Source: Liolophura sinensis (taxonomy: Eukaryota; Mollusca; Polyplacophora; Chitonida; Chitonidae). From it: a DNA stretch of 64,000 nt. Shown piece after piece: positions 13,641 through 25,000 of this stretch. Location of the stretch: assembly GCF_032854445.1 (NCBI RefSeq), contig NW_027018034.1, forward strand, positions 1 to 64,000. Reading direction: 5' to 3'. Position 1 is the first letter of the stretch; every line of letters begins with the position of its first letter. The translations under genes were made by a program, and so were the position numbers. Under the pieces are notes generated by a model. It searched no databases. It saw only the letters and a program-made list of their open reading frames with translations, and was not told where the DNA came from.

Positions 13641-16340
13641 GGACTTTTGCCTGGTCTTTTTGTTAATTGAAATCGGCTACACTGCACTATGTACCATCGC
13701 GACTGGTCATTACTGTATTCAACTTTTCACTATAAGTTATGTGCCCTTCGGTAGCACAGAAGACGTCAAATCTTTGGGCCAAGTCCATTTAACTCACCCA
13801 GCAATTGTCTTACTTCTAAGTCCAAGACAAACTCAATGTCTTTATCTACATGTAGAAAAACCACACCATTTGTATGTAGAAAACACAAGGTACTTGATAC
13901 AGTCTGCTGTAAAAAGTACAATTGAACACTGACCCACATCAATAAGGTGCCAAAAGATGCAGAATTGGGCCAGGCATCTCCAGCTGTTGAAAAATTGCAA
14001 ATTTCCTTGGTTTCCATGGAGTAAGAGCCGTTGCTGGGCACGTGATTATGACATAAATGATCATTTAATTGTCGCTACAGCCAAAAGTATTTGTCAGAGA
14101 GCAACGCGGTTTGCACCATTCGATTTCTCGTCACAAAATACGTCGGATTAGCCTCTTATCAACAGCATTGTAACAGTTTTTGCAGTTTTGGACTTTTGCC
14201 TGGTCTTTTTGTTAATTGAAATCGGCTACACTGTACTATGTACCATCGCGACTGGTCATTACTGTATTCAACTTTTCACTATAAGTTATGTGCCCATCGG
14301 TAGCCCAGAAGACGTCAAATCTTTGGGCCACGCCCATTTAACTCACCCAGCAATTGTCTTACTTGTGAGTCGAAGACAATCTCAATATCTTTATCTACAT
14401 GTAGAAAAACCACACCATTTGTAAGTAGAAAACACAAGGTACTTGATACAGTCTGCTGTAAAAAGTACAATTGAACATTGGCCCACATTAATAAGGTGCC
14501 AAAAAATGCGGAATTGGGCCAGGCATCTCCAGCTGTTGAAAAATTGCAAATTTCCTTGGTTTCCATGGAGTAAGAGCCGTTGTTGGCCACGTGATTATGA
14601 CATAAATGATCATTTAATTGTCGCTACAACCAAAAGTATTGGTCAGACAGCAACGCGGTTTGCACCATTCGATTTCTCGTCACAAAATACGTCGGATTAG
14701 CCTCTTACAAACCGCATTGGAACAGTTGTTCCAAGTTTGGACTTTTGCCTGGTCTTTTTGTTAATTGAAATCGGCTACACTGTACTATGTACCATCGCGA
14801 CTGGTCATTACTATATTCAACTTTTCACTATAAGTTATGTGCATTTCGGTAGCCCAGAAGACGTCAAATCTTTGGGCCAAGCCCATTTAACTCACCCAGC
14901 AATTGTCTTACTTCTAAGTCGAAGACAAACTCAATGTCTTAATCTACATGTAGAAAAACTACACCATTTGTATCTAGAAAACACAAGGTACTTGATACAG
15001 TCTGCTGTAAAAAGTACAATTGAACAATGACCCACATTAATAAGGTGCCAAAAGATGCGCAATTGGGCCAGGCATCTCCAGCTGTTGAAAAATTGCAAAT
15101 TTCCTTGGTTTCCATGGAGTAAAAGCCATTGCTGGGCACGTGATTATGACATAAATAATCATTTAATTGTCGCTATAGCCAAAAGTATTGGTCGGAGAGC
15201 AACGCGGTTTGCACCATTCGATTTCTCGTCGCACAATACGTCGGATTAGCCTCTTACAAACAGCATTGGAACAGTTTTTCCAGTTTTGACTTTTGCCTGT
15301 TCTTTTTATTAATTGAAATCGGACACACTGTACTATGTACCATCGCGACTGGTCATTACTATATTCAACTTTTTACTATAAGTTATGTGCATTTCCGTAG
15401 CCCAGAAGACGTCAAATCTTTGGGCCAAGCCCATTTAACTCACCCAGCAATTTTCTTACTTCTAAGTCAAAGACAATCTCAATGTCTTTATCTACATGTA
15501 GAAAAACCACACCATTTGTATGTAGAAAACACAAGGTACTTGATACAGTCTCCTATAAAAAGTACAATTGAACACTGACCCACATCAATAAGGTGCCAAA
15601 AGATGCGGAATTGGGCCAGGCATCTCCAGCTGTTGAAAAATTGCAAATTTCCTTGGTTTCCATGGAGTAAGAGCCGTTGCTGGGCACGTGATTATGACAT
15701 AAATGATCATTTAATTGTCGCTACAGCCAAAAGTATTGGTCGGCGAGCAACGCGGTTTGCACCATTCGATTTCTCGTCACACAATACGTCGGATTAGCCT
15801 CTTACAAACAGCATTGGAACAGTTTTTCCAGATTTGGACTTTTGCCTGGTCTTTTTGTTAATTGAAATCGGCTACACTGCACTATGTACCATCGCGACTG
15901 GTCATTACTATATTCAACTTTTCACTATAAGTTATGTGCCCTTCGGTAGCACAGAAGACGTCAAATCTTTGGGCCAAGTCCATTTAACTCACCCAGCAAT
16001 TGTCTTACTTTTAAGTCGAAGACAAACTCAATGTCTTTATCTACATGTAGAAAAAACACACCATTTGTATGTAGAAAACACACGGTACTTGATACAGTCT
16101 GCTGTAAAAAGTACAAATTGAACACTGACCCACATCAATAAGGTGCAAAAAGATGCGGAATTGGGCCAGTGCATCTCCAGCTGTTGAAAAATTGCAAATT
16201 TCCTTGGTTTCCATGGAGTAAGAGCCGTTGCTGGGCACGTGATTATGACATAAATGATCATTTAATTGTCGCTACAGCCAAAAGTATTTGTCAGAGAGCA
16301 AACGCGGTTTGCACCATTCGATTTCTCGTCACAAAATACG
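12075..16340 (+). repeat. Twenty-two-offset duplicated block, copy 2
   Basis: Clean partner of the block at the left edge of the window. It also shares its first three units with 7688-9245 (offset eight), so the AKPFICRK-VHFRS-SPIK triplet exists three times in the window. Confidence 0.78.
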
Positions 16341-17252
16341 TCGGGTCAGCCCTCTTACAAATAGCATTGCAACAGATTTTCCAGTTTTGGACTTTTGCCT
16401 GTTCTTTTTGTTAATTGAAATCGGCTACACTGTACTATGTACCATCGCGACTGGTCATTACTATATTCAACTTTTCACTATAAGTTATGTGCCCTTCGGT
16501 AGCCCAGAAGACGTCAAATCTTTGGGCCAAGCCCATATAACTCACCCAGCAATTGTCTTACTTCTAAGTCGAAAATAAACTCAATGTCTTTATCTACATG
16601 TAGAAAAACCACACCATTTGTATGTAGAAAACACAAGGTACTTGATACAGTCTGCTGTAAAAAGTACAATTGAACACTGACCCACATCAATAAGGTGCCA
16701 AAAGATGCGGAATTGGGCCAGGCATCTCCAGCTGTTGAAAAATTGCAAATTTCCTTGGTTTCCATGGAGTAAGAGCCTTGCTGGGCACGTGATTATGACA
16801 TAAATGATCATTTAATTGTCGCTACAGCCAAAAGCATTGGTCGGAGAGCAACGCGGTTTGCACCATTCGATTTCTCGTCACACAATACGTCGGATTAGCC
16901 TCTTACAAACAGCATTGGAACAGTTTTTCCAGTTTTGGACTTTTGCCTGGTCTTTTTGTTCATTAAAATCGGCTACACTGTACTATGTACCATCGCGACT
17001 GGTCATTACTATATTCAACTTTTCACTATAAGTTATGTGCCCTTCGGTAGCCCAGAAGACGTCAAATCTTTGGGCCAAGCCCATTTAACTCACCCAGCAA
17101 TTGTCTCACTTTTAAGTCGAAGACAATCTCAATGTCTTTATCTACATGTAGAAAAACCACACCATTTGTATGTAGAAAACACAAGGTACTTGATACAGTC
17201 TGCTGTAAAAAGTACAATTGAACACTGACCCACATCAATAAGGTGCCAAAAG

Positions 17253-17777
17253 ATGCAGAATTGGGCCAGGCATCTCCAGCTGTTGAAAAATTGCAAATTT
17301 CCTTGGTTTCCAAGGAGTAAGAGCCATTGCTGGGCACGTGATTATGACATAAATAATCATTTAATTGTCGCTATAGCCAAAAGTATTGGTCGGAGAGCAA
17401 CGCCGTTTGCACCATTCGATTTCTCGTCACAAAATACGTCGGATAAGCCTGCTACAAACAGCATTGCAACAGTTTTTGCAGTTTTGGACTTTTGCCTGTT
17501 CTTTTTGTTAATTGAAATCGGCTACACTGTACTATGTACCATCGCGACTGGTCATTACTATATTCAACTTTTCACTATAAGTTATGTGCCCTTCGGTAGC
17601 CCAGAAGACGTCAAATCTTTGGGCCAAGCCCATTTATCTCACTCAGCAATTGTCTTACTTCTAAGTCGAAGACAAACTCAATATCTTTATCTACATGTAG
17701 AAAAACCACACCATTTGTATGTAGAAAACACAAGGTACTTGATACAGTCTGCTGTACAAAGTACAATTGAACACTGA
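17253..17777 (+). other. Fused B+A frame (174 codons) through loss of the TAG stop
   Basis: The stop between frames B and A is changed to AAG at 17445-17447, joining 64-codon frame B to frame A of the unit at 17484. Because all units keep one frame, any change at this codon gives a longer open frame. No domain appears in the fused product, so I regard it as an incidental open frame, not a gene. Confidence 0.7.
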
Positions 17778-18717
17778 CCCACATCAATAGGGTGCCAAAA
17801 GATGCGGAATTGGGCCAGGCATCTCCAGCTGTTGAAAAATTGCAAATTTCCTTGGTTTCCATGGAGTAAGAGCCGTTGCTGGGCACGTGATTATGACATA
17901 AATGATCATTTAATTGTCGCTACAGCCAAAAGTATTTGTCGGAGAGCAACGCGGTTTGCACCATTCGATTTCTCGTCACACAATACGTCGGATTAGCCTC
18001 TTACAAACAGCATTGGAACAGTTTTTCCAGTTTTGGACTTTTGCCTGGTCTTTTTGTTAATTAAAATCGGCTACACTGTACTATGTACCATCGCGACTGG
18101 TCATTACTATATTCAACTTTTCACTATAAGTGATGTGCCCTTCGGTAGCCCAGAAGACGTCAAATCTTTGGGCCAAGCCCATTTAACTCACCCAGCAATT
18201 GTCTCACTTCTAAGTCGAAGACAATCTCAATGTCTTTATCTACATGTAGAAAAACCACACCATTTGTATGTAGAAAACACAAGGTACTTGATACAGCCTG
18301 CTGTAAAAAGTACAATTGAACACTGACCATCATCAATAAGGTGCCAAAAGATGCAGAATTGGGCCAGGCATCTCCAGCTGTTGAAAAATTGCAAATTTCC
18401 TTGGTTTCCAAGGAATAAGAGCCATTGCTGGGCACGTGATTATGACATAAATAATCATTTAATTGTCGCTATAGCCAAAAGTATTGGTCGGAGAGCAACG
18501 CGGTTTGCACCATTCGATTTCTCGTCACAAAATACGTCGGATTAGCCTCCTACGAACAGCATTGCAACAGTTTTTGCAGTTTTGGACTTTTGCCTGTTCT
18601 TTTTGTTAATTGAAATCGGCTACACTGTACTATGTACCATCGCGACTGGTCATTACTATATTCAACTTTTCACTATAAGTTATGTGCCCTTCGGTAGCCC
18701 AGAAGACGTCAAATCTT

Positions 18718-18730
18718 TGGGCCAAGCCCA
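18718..18730. other. GC-rich mini-hairpin (5-bp stem, 3-nt loop)
   Basis: TGGGC-CAA-GCCCA forms a 5-bp stem around a three-base loop inside the otherwise AT-rich unit. It lies 7 bp after the GACGTC palindrome (18705-18710). The subfamily with CCAAGTCCAT (units at 13639, 15834, 20779 and 25723) and the one with CCAAGCCCCT (42762, 50445, 56479) disturb the right arm, so it is not strictly maintained. Confidence 0.5.
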
Positions 18731-18787
18731 TTTAACTCACCCAGCAATTGTCTTACTTGTAAGTCGAAGACAATCTCAATGTCTTTA

Positions 18788-18799
18788 TCTACATGTAGA
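18788..18799. other. 12-bp perfect palindrome with PciI core
   Basis: TCTACATGTAGA is a perfect 12-bp dyad kept in most units. It is altered to ACAAGTAG in the units whose frame A reads LYLQVEK (for example 31772, 36163, 39463, 52088, 53733, 54831). A related TAGAAAA half recurs 24 bp downstream, as TCTAGAAAA here and TGTAGAAAA in other subfamilies, so this part of the monomer may contain an old short duplication. Confidence 0.8.
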
Positions 18800-18934
18800 A
18801 AAACCACACCATTTGTGTCTAGAAAACACAAGGTACTTGATACAGTCTGCTGTAAAAAGTACAATTGAACACTGACCCACATCAATAAGGTGCCAAAAGA
18901 TGCGGAATTGGGCCAGGCATCTCCAGCTGTTGAA

Positions 18935-18947
18935 AAATTGCAAATTT
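18935..18947. other. AT-rich mini-hairpin AAATT-GCA-AATTT
   Basis: A short 5-bp stem with a three-base loop, present in most units just before the NcoI dyad. It is disturbed in single units such as 30482 (TTGGAAATTT) and in the ACG-start units (GAAAATTTGC). Its significance is uncertain; it adds to the density of dyads in the frame B half of the monomer. Confidence 0.4.
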
Positions 18948-18955
18948 CCTTGGTT

Positions 18956-18963
18956 TCCATGGA
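18956..18963. other. 8-bp palindrome TCCATGGA (NcoI core)
   Basis: A perfect dyad found in most units. It is lost in units reading TTCCAAGGAG (about 17300-25000), TTCAATGGA (8521, 59053, 61797) and TTTGCATGG (36536). These losses are shared by neighbouring or duplicated units, so they are subfamily markers. Confidence 0.7.
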
Positions 18964-18981
18964 GTAAGAGCCGTTGCTGGG

Positions 18982-18987
18982 CACGTG
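18982..18987. other. CACGTG palindrome (E-box-like)
   Basis: Present in nearly every unit and only rarely altered (CATGTG at 7999, 12391 and 54134; CACTTG at 62922). CACGTG is the classical core for bHLH-type dimers in eukaryotes. Whether anything binds here cannot be told from sequence. Confidence 0.5.
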
Positions 18988-18996
18988 ATTATGACA

Positions 18997-19010
18997 TAAA
19001 TGATCATTTA
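18997..19010. other. 14-bp perfect palindrome with BclI core
   Basis: TAAATGATCATTTA reads identically on both strands. It is present in most monomers about 10 bp downstream of the CACGTG motif. Units with the DINNHL variant of frame B (for example 15154-15167) have TAAATAATCATTTA, which breaks the centre; a few others have ATCAATGATC or TTATATG changes. It is the longest uninterrupted dyad I found in the monomer. It could be a cruciform-prone site or a dimeric-protein site; both are inference. Confidence 0.8.
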
Positions 19011-22000
19011 ATTGTCGCTACAGCCAAAAGTATTGGTCGGAGAGCAACGCGGTTTGCACCATTCGATTTCTCGTCACACAATACGTCGGATTAGCCTCTT
19101 ACAAACAGCATTGGAACAGTTTTTTCAGTTTTGGACTTTTGCCTGGTCTTTTTGTTAATTAAAATCGGCTACACTGTACTATGTACCATCGCGACTGGTC
19201 ATTACTATATTCAACTTTTCACTATAAGTTATGTGCCCTTCGGTAGCCCAGAAGACGTCAAATCTTTGGGCCAAGCCCATTTAACTCACCAAGCAATTTT
19301 CTCACTTCTAAGTCGAAGACAATCTCAATGTCTTTATCTACATGTAGAAAAACCACACCATTTGTATGTAGAAAACACAAGGTACTTGATACAGCCTGCT
19401 GTAAAAAGTACAATTGAACACTGACCCACATCAATAAGGTGCCAAAAGATGCGGAATTGGGCCAGGCATCTCCAGCTGTTGAAAAATTGCAAATTTCCTT
19501 GGTTTCCATGGAGTAAGAGCCGTTGCTGGGCACGTGATTATGACATAAATGATCATTTAATTGTCGCTACAGACAAAAGTATTGGTCGGAGAGCAACGCG
19601 GTTTGCACCATTCGATTTCTCGTCACACAATACGTCGGATTAGCCTCTTACAAACAGCATTGGAACAGTTTTTTCAGTTTTGGACTTTTGCCTGGTCTTT
19701 TTGTTGATTAAAATCGGCTACACTATACTATGTACCCTCGCGACTGGTCATTACTATATTCAACTTTTCACTATAAGTTATGTGCCCTTCGGTAGCCCAG
19801 AAGACGTCAAATCTTTGGGCCAAGCCCATTTAACTCACCCAGCAATTGTCTCACTTCTAAGTCGAAGACAATCTCAATGTCTTTATCTACATGTAGAAAA
19901 ACCACACCATTTGTATGTAGAAAACACAAGGTACTTGATACAGCCTGCTGTAAAAAGTACAATTGAACACTGACCCTCATCAATAAGGTGCCAAAAGATG
20001 CAGAATTGGGCCAGGCATCTCCAGCTGTTGAAAAATTGCAAATTTCCTTGGTTTCCAAGGAATAAGAGCCATTGCTGGGCACGTGATTATGACATAAATA
20101 ATCATTTAATTGTCGCTATAGCCAAAAGTATTGGTCGGAGAGCAACGCGGTTTGCACCATTCGATTTCTCGTCACAAAATACGTCGGATAGCCTCCTAGA
20201 AACAGCATTGCACAGTTTTTGCAGTTTTGGACTTTTGCCTGTTCTTTTTGTTAATTGAAATCGGCTACACTGTACTATGTACCATCGCGACTGGTCATTA
20301 CTATATTCAACTTTTCACTATAAGTTATGTGCCCTTCGGTAGCCCAGAAGACGTCAAATCTTTGGGCCAAGCCCCATATAACTCACCCAGCAATTGTCTT
20401 ACTTCTAAGTCGAAGACAATCTCAATATCTTTATCTACATGTAGAAAAACCACACCATTAGTATGTAGAAAACACACGGTAATTTGATACAGTCTGCCTG
20501 TACAAAGTACAATTGAACACTGACTCACATCAATAAGGTGCAAAAACATGCGGAATTGGGCCAGGCATCTCCAGCTGTTGAAAAATTGCAAATTTCCTTG
20601 GTTTCCATGGAGTAAGAGCCGTTGCTGGGCACGTGATTATGACATAAATGATCATTTAATTGTCGCTACAGCCAAAAGTATTGGTCGGAGAGCAACGCGG
20701 TTTGCACCATTCGATTTCTCGTCACACAATACGTCGGATTAGACTCTTACAAACAGCATTGGAACAGTTTTTGCAGTTTTGGACTTTTGCCTGGTCTTTT
20801 TGTTAATTGAAATCGGCTACACTGTACTATGTACCATCGCGACTGGTCATTACTATATTCAACTTTTCACTATGAGTTATGTGCCCTTCGGTAGCACAGA
20901 AGACGTCAAATCTTTGGGCCAAGTCCATTTAACTCACCCAGCAATTGTCTTACTTCTAAGTCGAAGACAAACTCAATGTCTTTATCTACATGTAGAAAAA
21001 CCACACCATTTGTATCTAGAAAAGACACGGTATTTGATACAGTCTGCTGTAAAAAGTACAATTGAACACTGACCCACATCAATAAGGTGCCAAAAGATGC
21101 GGAATTGGGCCAGGCATCTCCAGCTGTTGAAAAATTGCAAATTTCCTTGGTTTCCATGGAGTAAGAGCCGTTGCTGGGCACGTGATTATGACATAAATGA
21201 TCATTTAATTGTCGCTACAGCCAAAAGTATTTTGTCGGAGAGCAACGCGGTTTGCACCATTCGATTTCTCGTCACACAATACGTCGGATTAGCCTCTTAC
21301 AAACAGCATTGGAACAGTTTTTCCAGTTTTGGACTTTTGCCTGTTCTTTTTGTTAATTGAAATCGGCTACACTGTACTATGTACCATCGCGACTGGTCAT
21401 TACTATATTCAACTTTTCACTATAAGTTATGTGCCCTTCGGTAGCCCAGAAGACGTCAAATCTTTGGGCCAATCCCCTTTAACTCACCCAGCAATTGTCT
21501 TACTTCTAAGTTGAAGACAAACTCAATGTCTTTATCTACATGTAGAAAAACCGCACCATTTGTGTCTAGAAAACACAAGGTACTTGATACAGTCTGCTGT
21601 AAAAAGTACAATTGAACACCGACTCACATCAATAAGGTGCAAAAAGATGCGGAATTGGGCCAGGCATCTCCAGCTGTTGAAAAATTGCAAATTTCTTTGG
21701 TTTCCAAGGAGTAAGAGCCATTGCTGGGCACGTGATTATGACATAAATAATTATTTAATTGGCGCTACAGCCAAAAGTAGTGGTCGGAGAGCAACGCGGT
21801 TTGCACCATTCGATTTCTCGTCACAAAATACGTCGGATTAGCCTCCTACAAGCAGAATGGGAACAGTTGTTCCAGTTTTGGACTTTTGCCTGGTCTTTTT
21901 GTTAATTGAAATCGGCAACACTGTACTATGTACCATCGCGACTGGTCATTACTATATTCAACTTTTCACTATAAGTTATGTGCCCTTCGGTAGCCCAGAA

Positions 22001-25000
22001 GACGTCAAATCTTTGGGCCAAGCCCATTTAACTCACCCAGCAATTGTCTCACTTCTAAGTCGAAGACAATCTCAATGTCTTTATCTACATGTAGAAAAAA
22101 CACACCATTTGTATGTAGAAAACACAAGGTACTTGATACAGTCTGCTGTAAAAAGTACAATTGAACACTGACCCTCATCAATAAGGTGCCAAAAGATGCA
22201 GAATTGGGCCAGGCATCTCCAGCTGTTGAAAAATTGCAAATTTCCTTGGTTTCCAAGTAGTAAGAGCCATTGCTGGGCACGTGATTATGACATAAATAAT
22301 CATTTAACTGTCGCTATAGCCAAAAGTATTGGTCGGAGAGCAACGCCTTTTGCACCATTCGATTTCTCGTCACAAAATACGTCGGATTAGCCTCCTACAA
22401 GCAGCATTGGAACAGTTGTTCCAGTTTTGGACTTTTGCCTGGTCTTTTTGTTAATTGAAATCGGCAACACTGTACTATGTACCATCGCGACTGGTCATTA
22501 CTATATTCAACTTTTCACTATAAGTTATGTGCCCTTCGGTAGCCCAGAAGACGTCAAATCTTTGGGCCAAGCCCATTTAACTCACCCCCAGCAATTGTTT
22601 CACTTCTAAGTCGAAGACAATCTCAATGTCTTTATCTACATGTAGAAAAACCACACCATTTGTATGTAGAAAACACAAGGTACTTGATACAGTCTGCTGT
22701 AAAAAGTACAATTGAACACTGACCCTCATCAATAAGGTGCCAAAAGATGCAGAATTGGGCCAGGCATCTCCAGCTGTTGAAAAATTGCAAATTTCCTTGT
22801 TTCCAAGGAATAAGAGCCATTGCTGGGCACGTGATTATGACATAAATAATCATTTAATTGTCGCTATAGCCAAAAGTATTGGTCGGAGAGCAACGCGGTT
22901 TGCACCATTGGATTTCTCGTCACAAAATACGTCGGATTAGCCTCCTACAAACAGCATTGCAACAGTTTTTGCAGTTTTGGACTTTTGCCTGTTCTTTTTG
23001 TTAATTGAAATCGGCTACACTGTACTATGTACAATCGCGACTGGTCATTACTATATTCAACTTTTCACTATAAGTTATGTGCCCTTCGGTAGCCCAGAAG
23101 ACGTCAAATCTTTGGGCCAAGCCCATTTAACTCACTCAGCAATTGTCTTACTTCTAAGTCGAAGACAAACTCAATATCTTTATCTACATGTAGAAAAACC
23201 ACACCATTAGTATGTAGAAAACACACGGTATTTGATACAGTCTGCTGTACAAAGTACAATTGAACACTGACTCACATCAATAAGGTGCAAAAACATGCGG
23301 AATTGGGCCAGGCATCTCCAGCTGTTGAAAAATTGCAAATTTCCTTGGTTTCCATGGAGTAAGAGCCGTTGCTGGGCACGTGATTATGACATAAATGATC
23401 ATTTAATTGTCGCTACAGCCAAAAGTATTGGTCGGAGAGCAACGCGGTTTGCACCATTCGATTTCTCGTCACACAATACGTCGGATTAGACTTTTACAAA
23501 CAGCATTGGAACAGTTTTTCCAGTTTTGGACTTTTGCCTGGTCTTTTTGTTAATTGAAATCGGCTACACTGTACTATGTACCATCGCGACTGGTCATTAC
23601 TATATTCAATTTTTCACTATAAGTTATGTGCCCTTCGGTAGCCCAGAAGACGTCAAATCTTTGGGCCAATCCCCTTTAACTCACCCAGCAATTGTCTTAC
23701 TTCTAAGTTGAAGACAAACTCAATGTCTTTATCTACATGTAGAAAAACCACACCATTTGTGTCTAGAAAACACAAGGTACTTGATACAGTCTGCTGTAAA
23801 AAGTACAATTGAACACTGACCCTCATCAATAAGGTGCCAAAAGATGCAGTATTGGGTCAGGCATCTCCAGCTGTTGAAAAATTGCAAGTTTCCTTGGTTT
23901 CCAAGGAGTAAGAGCCATTGCTGGGCACGTGATTATGACATAAATAATCATTTAACTGTCGCTATAGCCAAAGGTATTGGTCGGAGAGCAACGCGGTTTG
24001 CACCATTCGATTTCTCGTCACAAAATACGTCGGATTAGCCTCCTACAAGCAGCATTGGAACAGTTGTTCCAGTTTTGGACTTTTGCCTGGTCTTTTTGTT
24101 AATTGAAATCGGCAACACTGTACTATGTACCATCGCGACTGGTCATTACTATATTCAACTTTTCACTATAAGTTATATGCCCTTCGGTAGCCCAGAAGAC
24201 GTCAAATCTTTGGGCCAAGCCCATTTAACTCACCCAGCAATTGTCTCACTTCTAAGTCGAAGACAATCTCAATGTCTTTATCTACATGTAGAAAAACCAC
24301 ACCATTTGTATGTAGAAAACACATGGTACTTGATACAGTCTGCTGTAAAAAGTACAATTGAACACTGACCCTCATCAATAAGGTGCCAAAAGATGCAGAA
24401 TTGGGCCAGGCATCTCCAGCTGTTGAAAAATTGCAAGTTTCCTTGGTTTCCAAGGAGTAAGAGCCATTGCTGGGCACGTGATTATGACATAAATAATCAT
24501 TTAACTGTCGCTATAGCCAAAAGTATTGGTCGGAGAGCAACGCCTTTTGCACCATTCGATTTCTCGTCACAAAATACGTCGGATTAGCCTTCTACAAACA
24601 GCATTGGAACAGTTTTTGCAGTTTTGGACTTTTGCCTGTTCTTTTTGTTAATTGAAATCGGCTACACTGTACTATGTACCATCGCGACTGGTCATTACTA
24701 TATTCAACTTTTCACTATAAGTTATGTGCTCTTCTGTAGCCCAGAAGACGTCAAATCTTTGGGCCAAGCCCATATAACTCACCCAGCAATTGTCTTACTT
24801 CTAAGTCGAAGACAAACTCAATGTCTTTATCTACATGTAGAAAAACCACACCATTTGTATGTAGAAAATACAAGGTACTTGATACAGTCTGCTGTAAAAA
24901 GTACAATTGAACACTGACCCACATAAATAAGGTGCCAAAAGATGCGGAATTGGGCCAGGCATCTCCAGCTGTTGAAAAATTGCAAATTTCCTTGGTTTCC

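Larger units (their letters stand above)
8148..16934 (+). repeat. Region 2: left subfamilies, clean 549-bp period
   Basis: Units start at 8148, 8697, 9246, 9795, 10344, 10893, 11442, 11991, 12541, 13090, 13639, 14188, 14737, 15286, 15834 and 16387. Tags in order: VHFRS; VPFGRP/SPIK; VPIGS with stop; VHFRS/AIF; VPFGS; VHFGS/YLEN; SLLIRRQSQC; AKPFICRK; VHFRS; SPIK; STED; VPIGS with stop; VHFGS/CLNL; VHFRS/AIF/SPIK; STED; ITHP. The steps are almost all 549 bp. The unit at 11991 is 550 bp because of one genuine inserted base that also occurs in the units covering position 130 and starting at 7595. Confidence 0.88.
18582..18875 (+). other. Frame A: 97-codon open frame of the monomer, probably non-coding
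   Basis: A TTG-initiated open frame of 97 codons closed by TGA, repeated in most units in the same frame because 549 is a multiple of three. It has no ATG at its start, no recognisable domain and no plausible ribosome-binding or splice context. Variants at residues 35-39 (VPFGS, VHFRS, VPIGS, VPLDT, LVPFGS), 51-57 (LTHPAIV, ITHPAIV, LSHPANV), 62-67, 76-82 and 89-92 change the amino acids freely. Some units carry frameshifts or premature stops, such as the stop after HHL in the units at 2107, 9246 and 14188. This is what neutral satellite drift looks like. The residue variants are used elsewhere in this annotation only as tags for subfamilies. Confidence 0.75.
18900..19094 (+). other. Frame B: 64-codon open frame of the monomer, probably non-coding
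   Basis: An ATG-initiated 64-codon frame in the same reading frame as A, ending at TAG (19092-19094). It recurs in most units. In the right half many units have ACG instead of ATG (for example near 35382, 38130, 39780 and 61740), so the start is not maintained. Diagnostic variants are R25/H25, ND/NN at 34-35, ATAKSIGRRATRF versus ATTKSVSQTATPF versus AKSIGRKATQF at 40-52, and SSH/SSQ/ASQ at 58-60. It contains the 8-bp and 14-bp palindromes. I find no known domain, and it is rich in Trp and Cys only because of the underlying DNA. Weight against a gene: free replacement changes and lost starts. Confidence 0.75.
18582..19130 (+). repeat. Reference monomer (549 bp) used for motif coordinates
   Basis: A clean 549-bp unit chosen to give positions for the internal landmarks. 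In order it carries the phase marker and frame A (18582-18875), then a short spacer. Frame B follows (18900-19094), then a 36-bp link to the next unit. It contains sites for NruI, AatII, PciI, XbaI, MfeI, PvuII, NcoI, PmlI and BclI, most of them shared by the majority of units. The XbaI site (18818-18823) is a subfamily marker: units whose frame A reads YVEN at residues 79-82 have gtatgtagaaaac instead. The three 183-bp thirds show no visible similarity to one another, so 549 bp is the basic period. Confidence 0.9.

Noticed and set aside
17253-17777. Repeat protein or polyprotein encoded by the array
   Set aside because: Fused frames arise by single changes at one stop codon and end at the next stop. 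No unit chain remains open beyond about 177 codons.
18582-19130. CENP-B box
   Set aside because: The candidate stretches with TTCG (cttcggtagcc, attcgatttctcg) lack the required A and CGGG spacing. The cgtcggg variants lack the upstream TTCG.
18582-19130. 549-bp unit as a trimer of a 183-bp repeat
   Set aside because: The three thirds show no visible sequence similarity when laid side by side.
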